Assembly: GCA_041752115.1 (NCBI GenBank)
Contig: JBGSHS010000196.1
Coordinates: 65,644 to 129,643 of the forward strand
From: JAJRVM01 sp041752115
GTDB taxonomy: Bacteria > Planctomycetota > Planctomycetia > Pirellulales > Pirellulaceae
DNA length: 64,000 bases
Reading direction: 5' to 3'
Made by a program: the position numbers and the translations under genes. Numbering within the stretch: position 1 is the stretch's first letter; the number at the start of each line of letters is the position of its first letter. The notes beneath the pieces are model-generated. The model was not told the origin of the DNA. It ran no database searches and saw nothing but the letters and a program-made list of their open reading frames with translations. Shown piece by piece: positions 46,801 through 55,121 of the stretch.

Positions 46801-49295
46801 CCGAAACATGGCATCGGGCCAAAAGAGGACCGTCGTCCTTTCCTCAGGACGAGGACGACTCGCTTTCGGTCGCTGTCCGTATCGGTGATGAAGAAAAAAC
46901 CTGGCGAGGCGATTGCCGCGTCTTCCGCTGGCACCTAGATTGGCCGGTTGACTGCAGGATCATCGCCTGTAGCCTGATGGCGCTTGAGAAGTGGCTATAC
47001 GAGCAGATCGAAGCTGGAACCGATATCGAAGCATGGCTGCAGCAGATCATGGACCGCAGTGAGTCGCTGGCTTTCGCTGGCCTGCTGATCGATGTCGGCA
47101 AGCGCGAGCCTCGCTACTTTCTCCGATGCTTGCGACCGTTTCTCGGAGTCTCCGCTTTCTATCTCTGGGAGCCGCGGATCCTGATGGAGCGGTCCAGCAC
47201 ATCGGTCGGCCTCATGGGCTGGTGGAACCAACCGCGCGAACTCGCGAACATGGCTCGCGATTGGCACACGGCCGAGCATCGACGGTGCGAGCTTTCGCGG
47301 ATCGCTGTATGGCTGATGTTTCACTCGTCTGACATCGAAGCGTTCTTCGTCAGTTGCAGAGATCGATGGAGTCAGGAGCTCAATTCCGAGGGCGAGCCCC
47401 GACTGCTTAGGTTGCTGATCGAGCGGTTTGATCGCCGCAACTACACAGAAACACCCGTCGACGGAGGCCAGGTTCGAATCGAGTTCGTTGCGCCGCCGGC
47501 CCTCATGCGCCAAGTCGAAGAGGACCAGATCGAGGCCGGCGAATCGATGCGTCTACTGACATTCCCCATCGACTGCCGCCGCATCCTAGATGGCGAGAAG
47601 GATTTGATCGCAGACGAGCTGCCAAACTTCTGGCGAGTGTTGCAGGCGATCGCCGAGCAGGCTATCTCGGACAAAGAGGATCATACACGTCGGTGTGACG
47701 TGATCGCTGGAGGCGTTGCGGTGTTGTTGAGGTTCCATCGCGATTGGCTCGATGGCGATCCAGTCCGCTTGACATGGTGCCTTGAGGAACTGCAGCACAT
47801 CGCCAGCGACCCGCCTCCGCGGCGCGAGTTCGATTTCGCTGATTCAGCAGGTGACTGGAACTGGGATTGCTTCCTTGCGGAAGCTGGGGTGTGCCTGCTT
47901 CGAGAGACTCCTCTTAATCACTTCGTGCGGGACGTAGTCGCCGGCGGTGTGGCAGGATATCACTACGGGACGACCGCCCGGACAATGCGTCTTGCCTATT
48001 GCCTGCGAGACTCTCTGGGCAACGACTTCCAGCTGATGCAGCAACTGGCGATACGCTGGTCCGTGATTCGGCGGTTACGGGACCAGAGCGGGCACTATCT
48101 GGCCGAAGTCGAGCACGGGCTACATTTCGATGGCAGTTCATCCAGTGATCTGCCCACGGTTGATCAACTCAGGACCGAATGCGAAAAGTGGAGGGACGAG
48201 CACGCAAAACTGATCGACCAGTTCGAGGGCCGCACGACTGCTCCGATGTCCCTTCGTGAGGCGGGCGAGACGGGATCGGTGGAAGTCGAGCGGTTGACGT
48301 CGATTCGGTTCCCGGCGCGCCGAACACGCCCGCCGCATTCTGAGCAAGAGAATGGCTATCGTTCACGCCGCAAGGTCCGCCGCACAGATCTGGGCCTTGA
48401 CCGCAGGGTACTTCAGGCCGCGTTTTCGTGGTTGGACCTATCTTCGGCAGTTGCACAGACCGAACGCCGCGTGATCCTCGACCACGTTCGCGACCTCCTT
48501 GCACTCCTGTTAGACTCATTGCAGCCGAGCCTCGCTCCGGGTGATGACGAGTGTGAGAAGGAACTCGACGGACGACCGGATAACTTCGATGGATGGGTGT
48601 TCGGCCGCCTGGCTCGCACGATCACCCAGATGCGTGACGACGAGCAGCCATCGTCCATGTGGCAGCCGATTCTAGGCCTCGGATTGCACGCGCATGAATG
48701 GATTAAGCGTTTCTTCTGGTACTGGTTTTCGGATGGAGTCAACGGCTCTCCGTCGCCCGAGGTCTTCTCTCGGCGTTGGATCGAAATGCTCCACTTTGCC
48801 TTCGCTTCTCCGTCCTGGGATCCCGCGGCAGTTCGAGCTCATGGTCTCGACGATATGGTCTTTGAACTCCTGGGGTATCACTTCGGGATGGATTCGATCG
48901 CAGCCGATGAACAATTTGCACCAACTCTGGAACGGATGATTCCGGTCTTCGAGACGGCCGCGCAACGGTGGTTCGCCATGCCGCGAGTGGCGAACGGATT
49001 CGCTCAGAGTCTCACACAACCAGGGTACGACCGGCTTCTCTGTCTTGGTATTCGGTGGCTCCATCGTGCCATGAGCGAAGCCGACGCGTATGAATTCTGG
49101 CGTCAGCGCGACATCGAGTCGAACCTCATTTCCGCGCTCAACCGCTGCTGGGAGCGTTTTCATGAAGTGATTGCCGCAGATTCGGAATTGCAGTCCGCAT
49201 TCTTGGGCCTCGTGACCGCGTTGGTGTCTCGCGGAAGCCACGCGGCTATGGCCCTGCGCGAGCGCCTCCTCGATTCGATTCCGCAAACAGAATAA
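43836..49295 (+). CDS. Giant nuclease-STAND NTPase, Avs-like
   Basis: 1819 residues from the ATG at 43836 (AGGA ~9 bases upstream; the frame opens at 43794). The N-terminal ~100 residues (FNYEDCVAGRFLIDLLGG, DDLTVML near 58, EISIKSHR near 77) look like a PD-(D/E)XK nuclease of the DUF4297/Cap4 type. A P-loop GESGCGKSA lies near 324 and Walker B LLVLDSMERY near 385, giving a STAND NTPase core, followed by ~1200 residues of mostly helical sequence that would form the sensor. This layout, effector-STAND-long sensor, is that of Avs antiviral proteins. No close named Avs type was identified. Confidence 0.72.
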   Translation: MAKQSAPVALTGGSGFNYEDCVAGRFLIDLLGGIATFGPDFGHVVGIGWQTRDSGRLLDDLTVMLEASDGEHTAEISIKSHRQVTGAGFPTNFVQAAWEEWFHTESSTFRTDRDLLVLVTGEIANDAIEAWGTLLRESLATDPDRMVSRLQERVAPDEGSQSSETERALFASLHCPDSLNAHGPSDQLATIEVIRRVRLLHFDFRSEPSRDEGRAIADCQVLLRSGDFAEAQQFWQAVVRVAAENREVGGSLDLAGLLTRLRPYFELVDHPDFRADWQALERASRDVLDDVRTEIGGVTSVNRERELRALSNALANIGICLAAGESGCGKSALAKLLGASGYGTTIVLSPDLFEAGSLQRLEQQLELRHPLIEILSAGRDLCLLVLDSMERYSERGLRLAGRIVADLLADKRCRHVHILLVMQFDAAKRVIDRLAVAGVEHAKLDITPIDGPPEAVIRNLLQNVPGVSWATLHHDMRPLLRNLKILDWVVRAAQSGGRLNTSQVTGLIPLIDYLWDCWVERNHEGIARSELLKRLAAIEASTLTSGVPLRHVDQVEQQQLADLVISDLLRRRNERIRFSHDLLGDWARLKVLIGEDPTRSREGLHRCAAARWYRAVRLFGRWLLAQPDGVRQWSQAISRADDGTTEGTVVRDLLLESVVVTENSRQLLELAWPVLAGGSGRLLMHLLDRFLFVATIPDLRLPRVVKDRNIAPQVEAAFRVPLWPYWGALLKTLDEHVGDVCLLAPAEAGRVCRVWLEKMPAEIVPGTAFPWRAESARIALRLAREMQAQCAEGRHVSRGEDRVAYEAALLSAHDLTDDVVAFALEMAGRRPPSPDIQARAEAAHQASQEAARRRDAEDPDRARRLRQLCRPVYPRGPLREPWPDGPSRHVESAFREAVLDSMALLPLADVCPEAAVEVLLAVCIEPPGYDDPFDGSDLIDNCGLESWQECYPAMYFRGPFLQFIRLCPAQGIDFIIRLINFATARWSEAETWHRAKRGPSSFPQDEDDSLSVAVRIGDEEKTWRGDCRVFRWHLDWPVDCRIIACSLMALEKWLYEQIEAGTDIEAWLQQIMDRSESLAFAGLLIDVGKREPRYFLRCLRPFLGVSAFYLWEPRILMERSSTSVGLMGWWNQPRELANMARDWHTAEHRRCELSRIAVWLMFHSSDIEAFFVSCRDRWSQELNSEGEPRLLRLLIERFDRRNYTETPVDGGQVRIEFVAPPALMRQVEEDQIEAGESMRLLTFPIDCRRILDGEKDLIADELPNFWRVLQAIAEQAISDKEDHTRRCDVIAGGVAVLLRFHRDWLDGDPVRLTWCLEELQHIASDPPPRREFDFADSAGDWNWDCFLAEAGVCLLRETPLNHFVRDVVAGGVAGYHYGTTARTMRLAYCLRDSLGNDFQLMQQLAIRWSVIRRLRDQSGHYLAEVEHGLHFDGSSSSDLPTVDQLRTECEKWRDEHAKLIDQFEGRTTAPMSLREAGETGSVEVERLTSIRFPARRTRPPHSEQENGYRSRRKVRRTDLGLDRRVLQAAFSWLDLSSAVAQTERRVILDHVRDLLALLLDSLQPSLAPGDDECEKELDGRPDNFDGWVFGRLARTITQMRDDEQPSSMWQPILGLGLHAHEWIKRFFWYWFSDGVNGSPSPEVFSRRWIEMLHFAFASPSWDPAAVRAHGLDDMVFELLGYHFGMDSIAADEQFAPTLERMIPVFETAAQRWFAMPRVANGFAQSLTQPGYDRLLCLGIRWLHRAMSEADAYEFWRQRDIESNLISALNRCWERFHEVIAADSELQSAFLGLVTALVSRGSHAAMALRERLLDSIPQTE

Positions 49296-49472
49296 TCCAC
49301 CAGGCAGCAATTGGTCTGTAAAGATACGTCATCAGCGTACCGCCTTGACGTAGTTGCGCGCGTCGGTCCGACACACCGAAGGCGGATGTCCCGACTACTG
49401 AACCCCTGCGGTCGATGTGACCGATGCGCATTCTGAGAGCTAGTTCCGCAGCTTATAGCAATTCGTCCCGAC

Positions 49473-49922
49473 ATGGTTCCTAAAGAGGCGCTTGACTACG
49501 ACGAGATTCTCTGTCGTGGAGGCGCCAATTGTGGTGATGAGGACTTCGCTCTTTGCAAGTGCCCGCACTGTGGCCGCGTGCACTTGGTCGAGTACGAAGT
49601 CGATACTTTGTACCTAGATCCAGCGAACCTCGACCGCCGTGCTGTTATCAACATAGGATTATCAGGATTTCGCTGCGAACGATGCAGTGGTAAATTCCCC
49701 GAGCGGACCGTTCGGATCGGCTCCAAGGCTCCCGAGGCGGTGCAAGTGATGTGGCAGGACTTGTCAGCCAGCCCATGGCGCTGGGTCGCCGCTCAGACAC
49801 GGGAGAGCGCTGCCGAACAGGGGATTCACACGAGCGGCGGTAATCGCGTCAACGCGATTCCTCATCGCCGGCCGCCGCCGCGTGATCCCTGTCGTTCCGG
49901 TTGGTGGCCCAAGGTCCATTGA
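49473..49922 (+). CDS. Zinc-ribbon protein of unknown function
   Basis: A 149-residue protein. CPHCGRVH (with CKC just before) and CERC about 45 residues later form a zinc-ribbon-like pair set; the C-terminal ~50 residues are a low-complexity Arg/Pro-rich tail. It lies 177 bases after the Avs-like gene on the same strand and may be transcribed with it. No family recognised. Confidence 0.55.
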   Translation: MVPKEALDYDEILCRGGANCGDEDFALCKCPHCGRVHLVEYEVDTLYLDPANLDRRAVINIGLSGFRCERCSGKFPERTVRIGSKAPEAVQVMWQDLSASPWRWVAAQTRESAAEQGIHTSGGNRVNAIPHRRPPPRDPCRSGWWPKVH

Positions 49923-50106
49923 CGCTAGTGAATTTCGCTAGCGTCAGTTGGCTGCGGGCTACACTCTTCGACGCCCAGACGCCCATTATCTGCGTTCGGT
50001 ATCGACCAGAATAATTCTTAAGAAACAGGACCTAAGTTCGAGCCGGCACACCGTTCAGGGCTCAGACTACGACTCTTGAAACCGCCGTGTCCCTACAGAA
50101 TATTGG

Positions 50107-50889
50107 CTATGGTAGCCAGATAATACTGATCACCTGATTAAAATGGGGCAGCGGGATGGCTTGTTCATAAACATAGTCGGCGCAGATTCCCGGCAACTCG
50201 CCAAACCAATACTTGAAATCAACCTCTTCAGGTCCATCGGATGCTTCACCGACTCGGAAATACCTCGCCGCAGCGCTGTATTTCGGAACGGCGTTCTTGG
50301 TCTCCAGCCAAAGATCGTGATTGCCGAATGGCTCACTTGCCCTCCACCATCGGATCTTGCCATTCTCGGATACGACGAAGACCACGTAGTCGTTCGATGT
50401 CTCCACATACCTGAGTGCTGTCGCTGTGAGGGAAGTGTCGAACTGCTGCGCAAGGTCCTTGATAACATCTGCTCTTGGAAGCTGCCGGCCAACACGCTCT
50501 CGAAACACTTCGGTCGGCATCAACAGCGCACCGGCGAAGATGCTTGCCTCGATCTCGTAGGGGCTGGAGCGGTAACTTACCTGTATATCGGCGTCGGTGC
50601 AGGCGAGAAGTTGCGACACTTTCTTGTGCAACTGGAAATGGCCGATTTCGTGCGCGATTGCGAAACGGCGTTGTCCTGAATAGCGAATCTGATCGCTGAC
50701 CCGGATCAATCCGTAGTCGCCCTTTCTCACCAGCCGCGCCGCGGCCGAATCGAGACGGGCATCGACCACGAAAATGTTCATCGCCATCGCCAAATCTTCA
50801 AGCACCATTTCCTCCGGTGCCTTCAAGCCGTAGAGATTCCAGATTCTGGATGCCTCGGCAAGCGGTAGTGTTTTACTCGCTTTGGTCAT
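50107..50889 (-). CDS. ImmA/IrrE-family metallopeptidase
   Basis: 260 residues from the ATG at 50889, overlapping the preceding stop by 17 bases. AIAHEIGHFQLH gives the zinc-binding HEIGH near residue 80-84, and YEIEASIFAGALLMP supplies the downstream glutamate. ImmA-type proteases cleave regulators such as ImmR, and IrrE cleaves DdrO. A C-terminal domain of about 130 residues beyond the protease core is present and unassigned. It ends the operon whose first gene is sigma-like, so its target may be the middle protein or the sigma factor itself. Confidence 0.82.
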   Translation of the reverse strand: MTKASKTLPLAEASRIWNLYGLKAPEEMVLEDLAMAMNIFVVDARLDSAAARLVRKGDYGLIRVSDQIRYSGQRRFAIAHEIGHFQLHKKVSQLLACTDADIQVSYRSSPYEIEASIFAGALLMPTEVFRERVGRQLPRADVIKDLAQQFDTSLTATALRYVETSNDYVVFVVSENGKIRWWRASEPFGNHDLWLETKNAVPKYSAAARYFRVGEASDGPEEVDFKYWFGELPGICADYVYEQAIPLPHFNQVISIIWLP

Positions 50890-51301
50890 TCCGCAACTCT
50901 TGCATGGCTTCCAGCTTCTCAAGATCGTCGAGCAACGATTGCAAATCCTCTTCAGTCGCGGCTCCCTCAAGCTTGTGGAAGTACGCCAGTTGTGCCTGAT
51001 CGCCCTTGAGCTTTCCGATCATTGACCTGACGCCATTGCGAAGGTCTTCCATTCGGGGAGCGACGACGTTGTGAATCTTCGCACAAAGTGAGGCGCGAAC
51101 ATTGCCCGCCCCTGCGAGTTTCGCACGCGCACGGTGAACGTCGATCATCTTGTGCAGGCGTTGAAAAGCTGGCTGCATGTCGATGCCAAGCCGATCCAGT
51201 TCCTTGTCTACCTCTTCGTTCGTGACCGACTCGTCGCATGGGTAGAGAAGGAGGAAGAATCGATCCCAGACCGGGTACTTGTGCCGAAGTTCGTCACTCA
51301 T
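50873..51301 (-). CDS. Small regulatory-looking protein between sigma and protease genes
   Basis: A 142-residue helical protein, rich in Asp, Glu, Lys and Arg, with no recognised family. It overlaps the sigma-like gene by 4 bases at its start and the protease gene by 17 bases at its end, so the three are surely co-translated. An anti-sigma or inhibitor role is suggested by the context alone. The segment VTNEEVDKELDRLGIDM near residue 26 is a likely helix pair. Confidence 0.6.
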   Translation of the reverse strand: MSDELRHKYPVWDRFFLLLYPCDESVTNEEVDKELDRLGIDMQPAFQRLHKMIDVHRARAKLAGAGNVRASLCAKIHNVVAPRMEDLRNGVRSMIGKLKGDQAQLAYFHKLEGAATEEDLQSLLDDLEKLEAMQELRNDQSE

Positions 51302-51942
51302 GACTTGGCCCTCTGTGTCGGGGGCGCGAATTTCTTGTCGAGCTTTTCCAGCCTGCGTTGCAGGCGCTTCTTACCGTTATTAACGTCGTCCAACTCGGCG
51401 CCGAGTATTTGAGCGATCTCGGAAGGTGCGGTGATGTCGGCCTCCAGGCATTCAAAAAGGTCGATAAGGAACTTGTCGCCGTTAAGTTTGCCCATCGCCG
51501 CCTTGTGAAACCGCTCCTGCCAGTCGCAATCGACGACGATTTGCAACGGGGTCGGTTCGTCGCCGATCAAGTCAAACGTCGCCTCCCCCGTCGCCGGGAC
51601 CATCCGCCGCTCCCTCTTATTCTCTATCAGGTTCACCGCCTTGCTGATCGTGCTGTCGATGAACGACCGCAGCACGGCTTCCAGCGTGGGGTACTTCTCA
51701 TGATTCCAGGTCCGGGAGCCGTCGAGCAGCTGCTGGATGGCGTCGAGTACGAAATCGTAAGGTTCGTACCCGCCGGGAACGCTGCCGCCTTTCCTTACAT
51801 ACGCACCGCGCCAGGTCAGGGAGCGCATCTTGCAAAGCGCATGGTGGGTCAGACGCTTTAGCAGCGTTTCCTGCTCCTCGTTGCTAAGTGCAAGCAGCTC
51901 TTCCACTTGAGCCTTCCTAGACCATGCCGGCGTCCCCGGCAT
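51298..51942 (-). CDS. Sigma-70-like (ECF-type) factor
   Basis: A 214-residue protein. The N-terminal helices (EEQETLLKRLTHHALCKM) resemble sigma region 2, and DITAPSEIAQILGAELDDVNNGKKRL resembles region 4 with its helix-turn-helix. The linker is long, so assignment as ECF-type sigma is plausible but not certain. It is divergent from the ubiquitin-like operon, with 194 bases between them, so it may transcribe that operon or its own. Confidence 0.6.
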   Translation of the reverse strand: MPGTPAWSRKAQVEELLALSNEEQETLLKRLTHHALCKMRSLTWRGAYVRKGGSVPGGYEPYDFVLDAIQQLLDGSRTWNHEKYPTLEAVLRSFIDSTISKAVNLIENKRERRMVPATGEATFDLIGDEPTPLQIVVDCDWQERFHKAAMGKLNGDKFLIDLFECLEADITAPSEIAQILGAELDDVNNGKKRLQRRLEKLDKKFAPPTQRAKS

Positions 51943-52136
51943 TACTTATTGCCGCCGAGGGCGGGGAAATCGCCGCGGAAAATATTCGGAAATTCTTCGG
52001 CGAATCGAAGCGACTGCCCGGCAGATAGGTACAGGCGACTATCGCATCGCCACATCCTCCCAATATAGGAGCTTCCATGTCGGAAGCAAACCGTTGGGGC
52101 ATAATGTTTTTTGGCATCTGCCAAGGAGTTTTTTTC
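51943..52136. promoter_or_regulatory. Divergent promoter region between sigma-like and ubiquitin-like operons
   Basis: 194 bases separating two divergent operons; both must start here. The right end contains the ribosome-binding site AAGGAG ~8 bases before the ATG at 52137. No clear -35/-10 for the housekeeping sigma was noted, which would fit use of the adjacent sigma-like factor. Confidence 0.45.
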
Positions 52137-52844
52137 ATGGCTAACGAAGAGTTTGAAGAAGAAGAGGTCGATGTGGAGGAGCTTGTCAAACAAGGCAAGC
52201 CCGTGCCGCGGGCGAAACGCTATCGCATCCGGATCGACCGGGAGCGTTTCACCATCACCACGCCGATTGTCACCAAGGGGGATCTGCTCGCCCTCGTGAA
52301 CAAGTCGCCCGACCGCTGGAAAATCCACCAGAAGCTCCGCGGCGGCCAGATGGACGAAGTCACCGACGGCGAGAAGGTTGACCTGCGCGAGCGCGGCGTC
52401 GAGCGGTTCGTCACGATGGAACTCACCCAAACCGACGGCGAAACGGCGGCGCAGGAGGCGCCGTCCGCCCGTCGGGCGTTCCACTTGCCCGAAGGGGATG
52501 TCGATTTCCTCAACTCGCTGGGACTGGTGTGGGAGACGATCATTGACGGCAAGGTGCGCTGGCTGCTGATCTACGATTACCCGATCCCCGCCGGGTTCAA
52601 CGTCGCCAAGGCGACACTCGCCATCAAGGTCGAGGGCGGGTATCCACCCGCCAAGCTCGACATGGCGTACTTCAAGCCCGACCTCTCGAAGGGCGCGAAC
52701 ATCCCCAATCTGTCGAACATCGCCATCAACGGCGAGAGCTTCCAACAGTGGTCGCGTCACTACGAGTGGCGCGAAGCCGTTGACACGCTGGCGACGCACT
52801 ACCTGCGCGTGCAGCAGTGGCTGGTCAGCGAACTGAAGCGGTAA
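52137..52844 (+). CDS. Ubiquitin-like (multiubiquitin) domain fused to an E2-E-like domain
   Basis: 235 residues from the ATG at 52137 (AAGGAG 8 bases upstream; the frame extends to 52077). After an acidic N-terminus, residues ~27-100 form a ubiquitin-like fold of the multiubiquitin family (YRIRIDRERFTITTPIVTKG, LRERGVERFVTM). The second half (FHLPEGDVDFLNSLGLVWE, YPIPAGF, QQWSRHYEW) matches the prokaryotic E2 family E. No cysteine is visible in the E2-like half, so it cannot form the usual thioester. The gene ends 10 bases before the JAB-E1 gene. Whether the Ubl is released by the JAB protease is not known. Confidence 0.78.
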   Translation: MANEEFEEEEVDVEELVKQGKPVPRAKRYRIRIDRERFTITTPIVTKGDLLALVNKSPDRWKIHQKLRGGQMDEVTDGEKVDLRERGVERFVTMELTQTDGETAAQEAPSARRAFHLPEGDVDFLNSLGLVWETIIDGKVRWLLIYDYPIPAGFNVAKATLAIKVEGGYPPAKLDMAYFKPDLSKGANIPNLSNIAINGESFQQWSRHYEWREAVDTLATHYLRVQQWLVSELKR

Positions 52845-52854
52845 GGGGCATACG

Positions 52855-54246
52855 ATGGAGTTTGCGTTACGAATGACGGGCGAGCAGCATGCGCTGCTCG
52901 AGGCACACCTGTTCCCTGGCGACGGCCTGGAAGCCGCGGCGCTTGCCTTGTGTGGGCGGCGGCGCGGCAGTCGCCATATCTTCACGGTCCGCAAGATGGT
53001 GCTGATCCCCCACGCCGATTGCACGCGCACGCCGGTGACGATCACCTGGCCAACGAAGGTCGCCGACGAGCTGATCCGCGAGGCTGCCAAGCGCGATATG
53101 GCGATCGTGAAGATCCATAGCCATCCCGGTGGCATGAACAACTTCTCGGACTTCGACGACAAGTCCGACGCCAGCTTCCTCGGCTCGGTGAATACGATGC
53201 TGGAAGACAAACAGCCACATGCCAGCGCCGTCATGCTGCCCTGCGGCCGTGTCTTCGTCAGGGTGTTGGACGACAAAGACGAATTCCATCCCGTCGGTCT
53301 CGTCAGCGTCGTCGACGATGATCTGGATTTGTGGTTCGCCGCCGCGGCGGCGGAAGTGCCCGAATTTGCTCGCCGCCATGCGCAAGTCTTCGGATCGGGC
53401 ACGGTCGATATGCTGCGGCGAATGCGGATCGCCGTCGTCGGCTGCTCCGGCACCGGCACGCCGCTGATCGAGCAACTGGTGCGGCTGGGCGTCGGGAAGC
53501 TGCTGTTGATCGATCCTGATCGCGCCGAATGGCGGAACCTCAACCGCATGTACATGACGAAGGCGGCGGACGCAAATCTCGGTCGCTTTAAGGTCGATGT
53601 GCTTGCCGAGGCGATCGGCCATATCGGGCTGGCAACGGAAGTGATGCCGATTGCGAAAGACCTGGCGACGCCGGAAGTCATTCGCGCCGTGGCCGAGTGC
53701 GATCTCGTCTTCGGCTGTATGGACAGCGTTGCCGGTCGTGACATTCTTAACCGGCTGGCCACGTTCTACACGCTGCCGTACATCGATCTGGGCGTGCAGC
53801 TCACGGCGCTGCCTGCCGGCGGCGTCGATCAAATCACCGGCGCCGTGCATTACCTTCAGCCGGGCAAGTCGAGCCTGAAATCACGACGCGTTTACGACTC
53901 GGAAGATGTGCGCGCAGAATTGATGAAGCGCGATGACCCGGTCGAGTACGAAAAGCAACTGCTTCATAAGTACATTCGCGGCGTGCAGGAGAACCGCCCG
54001 GCGGTCATCAGCGTGAACACGATGGTGGCGTCGATTGCGGTCAACGAGATGCTCGCGCGAATTCACCGTTATCGTTACGGCGAGAACGACGAATACGCGG
54101 TGTTGCGGTACGCTGTACATGAACCGCAAGTTTTTAGGGACGCTGAGGGGAATTTGAAAGTCTGCCCGGTACTGTCCAAGGAAGTGGGACGGGGCGACGT
54201 AACTCCGCTGCTGGATCGGCCGGAGTTGAGTGAGGGAGGGAAGTGA
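52855..54246 (+). CDS. JAB deubiquitinase fused to a ThiF/E1-like adenylyltransferase
   Basis: A 463-residue protein. The N-terminal JAB domain has a complete metal motif: His88, His90, Ser98 and Asp101 in HSHPGGMNNFSDFD. The C-terminal half is a ThiF/E1 fold with the nucleotide loop VVGCSGTGTP near residue 194-203 and LLLIDPDRAEWRNLNR. The region that usually carries the E1 catalytic cysteine reads GKSSLKSRRVYDS here, with no cysteine. It should adenylate the ubiquitin-like tail and cleave isopeptide bonds. It follows the Ubl-E2 gene by 10 bases and overlaps the next gene (TGATG). Confidence 0.85.
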   Translation: MEFALRMTGEQHALLEAHLFPGDGLEAAALALCGRRRGSRHIFTVRKMVLIPHADCTRTPVTITWPTKVADELIREAAKRDMAIVKIHSHPGGMNNFSDFDDKSDASFLGSVNTMLEDKQPHASAVMLPCGRVFVRVLDDKDEFHPVGLVSVVDDDLDLWFAAAAAEVPEFARRHAQVFGSGTVDMLRRMRIAVVGCSGTGTPLIEQLVRLGVGKLLLIDPDRAEWRNLNRMYMTKAADANLGRFKVDVLAEAIGHIGLATEVMPIAKDLATPEVIRAVAECDLVFGCMDSVAGRDILNRLATFYTLPYIDLGVQLTALPAGGVDQITGAVHYLQPGKSSLKSRRVYDSEDVRAELMKRDDPVEYEKQLLHKYIRGVQENRPAVISVNTMVASIAVNEMLARIHRYRYGENDEYAVLRYAVHEPQVFRDAEGNLKVCPVLSKEVGRGDVTPLLDRPELSEGGK

Positions 54247-54620
54247 TGCGCATCTTTCGCGCGATGTGGGCGTGGTTGCGGTCATGGTTCGGTTGGGAAA
54301 AGCCCGTTCGGCCGCTGAAGACCGTGCATGCCGAGGAACTGCCTGAAGTCCTCGACCCCACCGCGGTCTATGTGCTCGGCGAGGGCGAGTATCGCTGGTT
54401 CGTCGCAATGATCTGCCCATGCGGTTGTAAGTCGATTCTGCAGATGAGCCTGCTGGCTGACGCCAGGCCCAGATGGCGATTGACGGAGCATGGTGATGGG
54501 ACGGTCACCCTTCATCCGTCCGTCTGGCGAACCGTGGGTTGCCGCAGTCATTTCTTCTTGCGGCAAGGTTTTATCAAATGGTGCCCAAAAAGCAACTCTC
54601 ACGTGCGAGCCATGCGGTGA
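54246..54620 (+). CDS. DUF6527-family protein
   Basis: 124 residues from the ATG at 54246, overlapping the E1 stop. The motif CPCGCKSIL, the HGDGTVTLHPSVWRTVGCRSHFFL stretch and WCPKSNSH are typical of DUF6527, a family found beside bacterial ubiquitin-like genes. The two cysteine pairs suggest a zinc site. The function is unknown; a role as ligase-like partner or cofactor for the module is inferred from context. Confidence 0.72.
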   Translation: MRIFRAMWAWLRSWFGWEKPVRPLKTVHAEELPEVLDPTAVYVLGEGEYRWFVAMICPCGCKSILQMSLLADARPRWRLTEHGDGTVTLHPSVWRTVGCRSHFFLRQGFIKWCPKSNSHVRAMR

Positions 54621-54722
54621 CTTTCACGCGTGGCCTTGTGCCTTCTCGCGGCGTCCGTGGATTCACGAGAATGTGGAACGCAGACGTGCTCGACTTAGAG
54701 CTGGCCAGAGGATTGTGACCAA

Positions 54723-55121
54723 CTAGCATCGGTCCGACACACTTATGCACTCTAACTGCCAGCCGATCTCTTCTTGAACCCGATCTCGTGTGGTATCCCA
54801 CCGTAAAAGCCATTTTGGACATTTGCGGCATCCCCTGCAATCCGAGTGGTGGTTGTGAGATCGCCGTTTGGTATAGCCATCACGCGATCCTTCCGCCAGG
54901 GCAACATATTCAGGATCGTTACGCTGTTCTACGTTGCCGCGAATCCGAATCGACTGCTGGCGGATAAGCGGCCGCTCAACGTCCTTCGCATGCGTCTTTG
55001 ACAAAACTGCGACCGCAGGCCGAGCGCCCCTGAGTGAACCGGAACTGACGAAGGATGATTCAATTCCAACCCATGCTACCACATCGCAGCATAATTCATG
55101 AGCATTCTCAACAGCATACAA
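54723..55121 (-). CDS. Doubtful hypothetical protein
   Basis: A 132-residue minus-strand frame in the ~920-base gap between the ubiquitin-like module and the DUF1848 gene. It has a cluster CRGCRKCPKW near the C-terminus and no recognised family or ribosome-binding site. It is listed because it is the longest frame here without a better explanation. Confidence 0.25.
   Translation of the reverse strand: MYAVENAHELCCDVVAWVGIESSFVSSGSLRGARPAVAVLSKTHAKDVERPLIRQQSIRIRGNVEQRNDPEYVALAEGSRDGYTKRRSHNHHSDCRGCRKCPKWLLRWDTTRDRVQEEIGWQLECISVSDRC

Noticed and set aside
51942..53762. A 606-codon minus-strand frame over the ubiquitin-like operon
   Set aside because: It lies opposite two clearly conserved proteins; its sequence is Arg/Ser-rich, typical of a shadow in GC-rich DNA.
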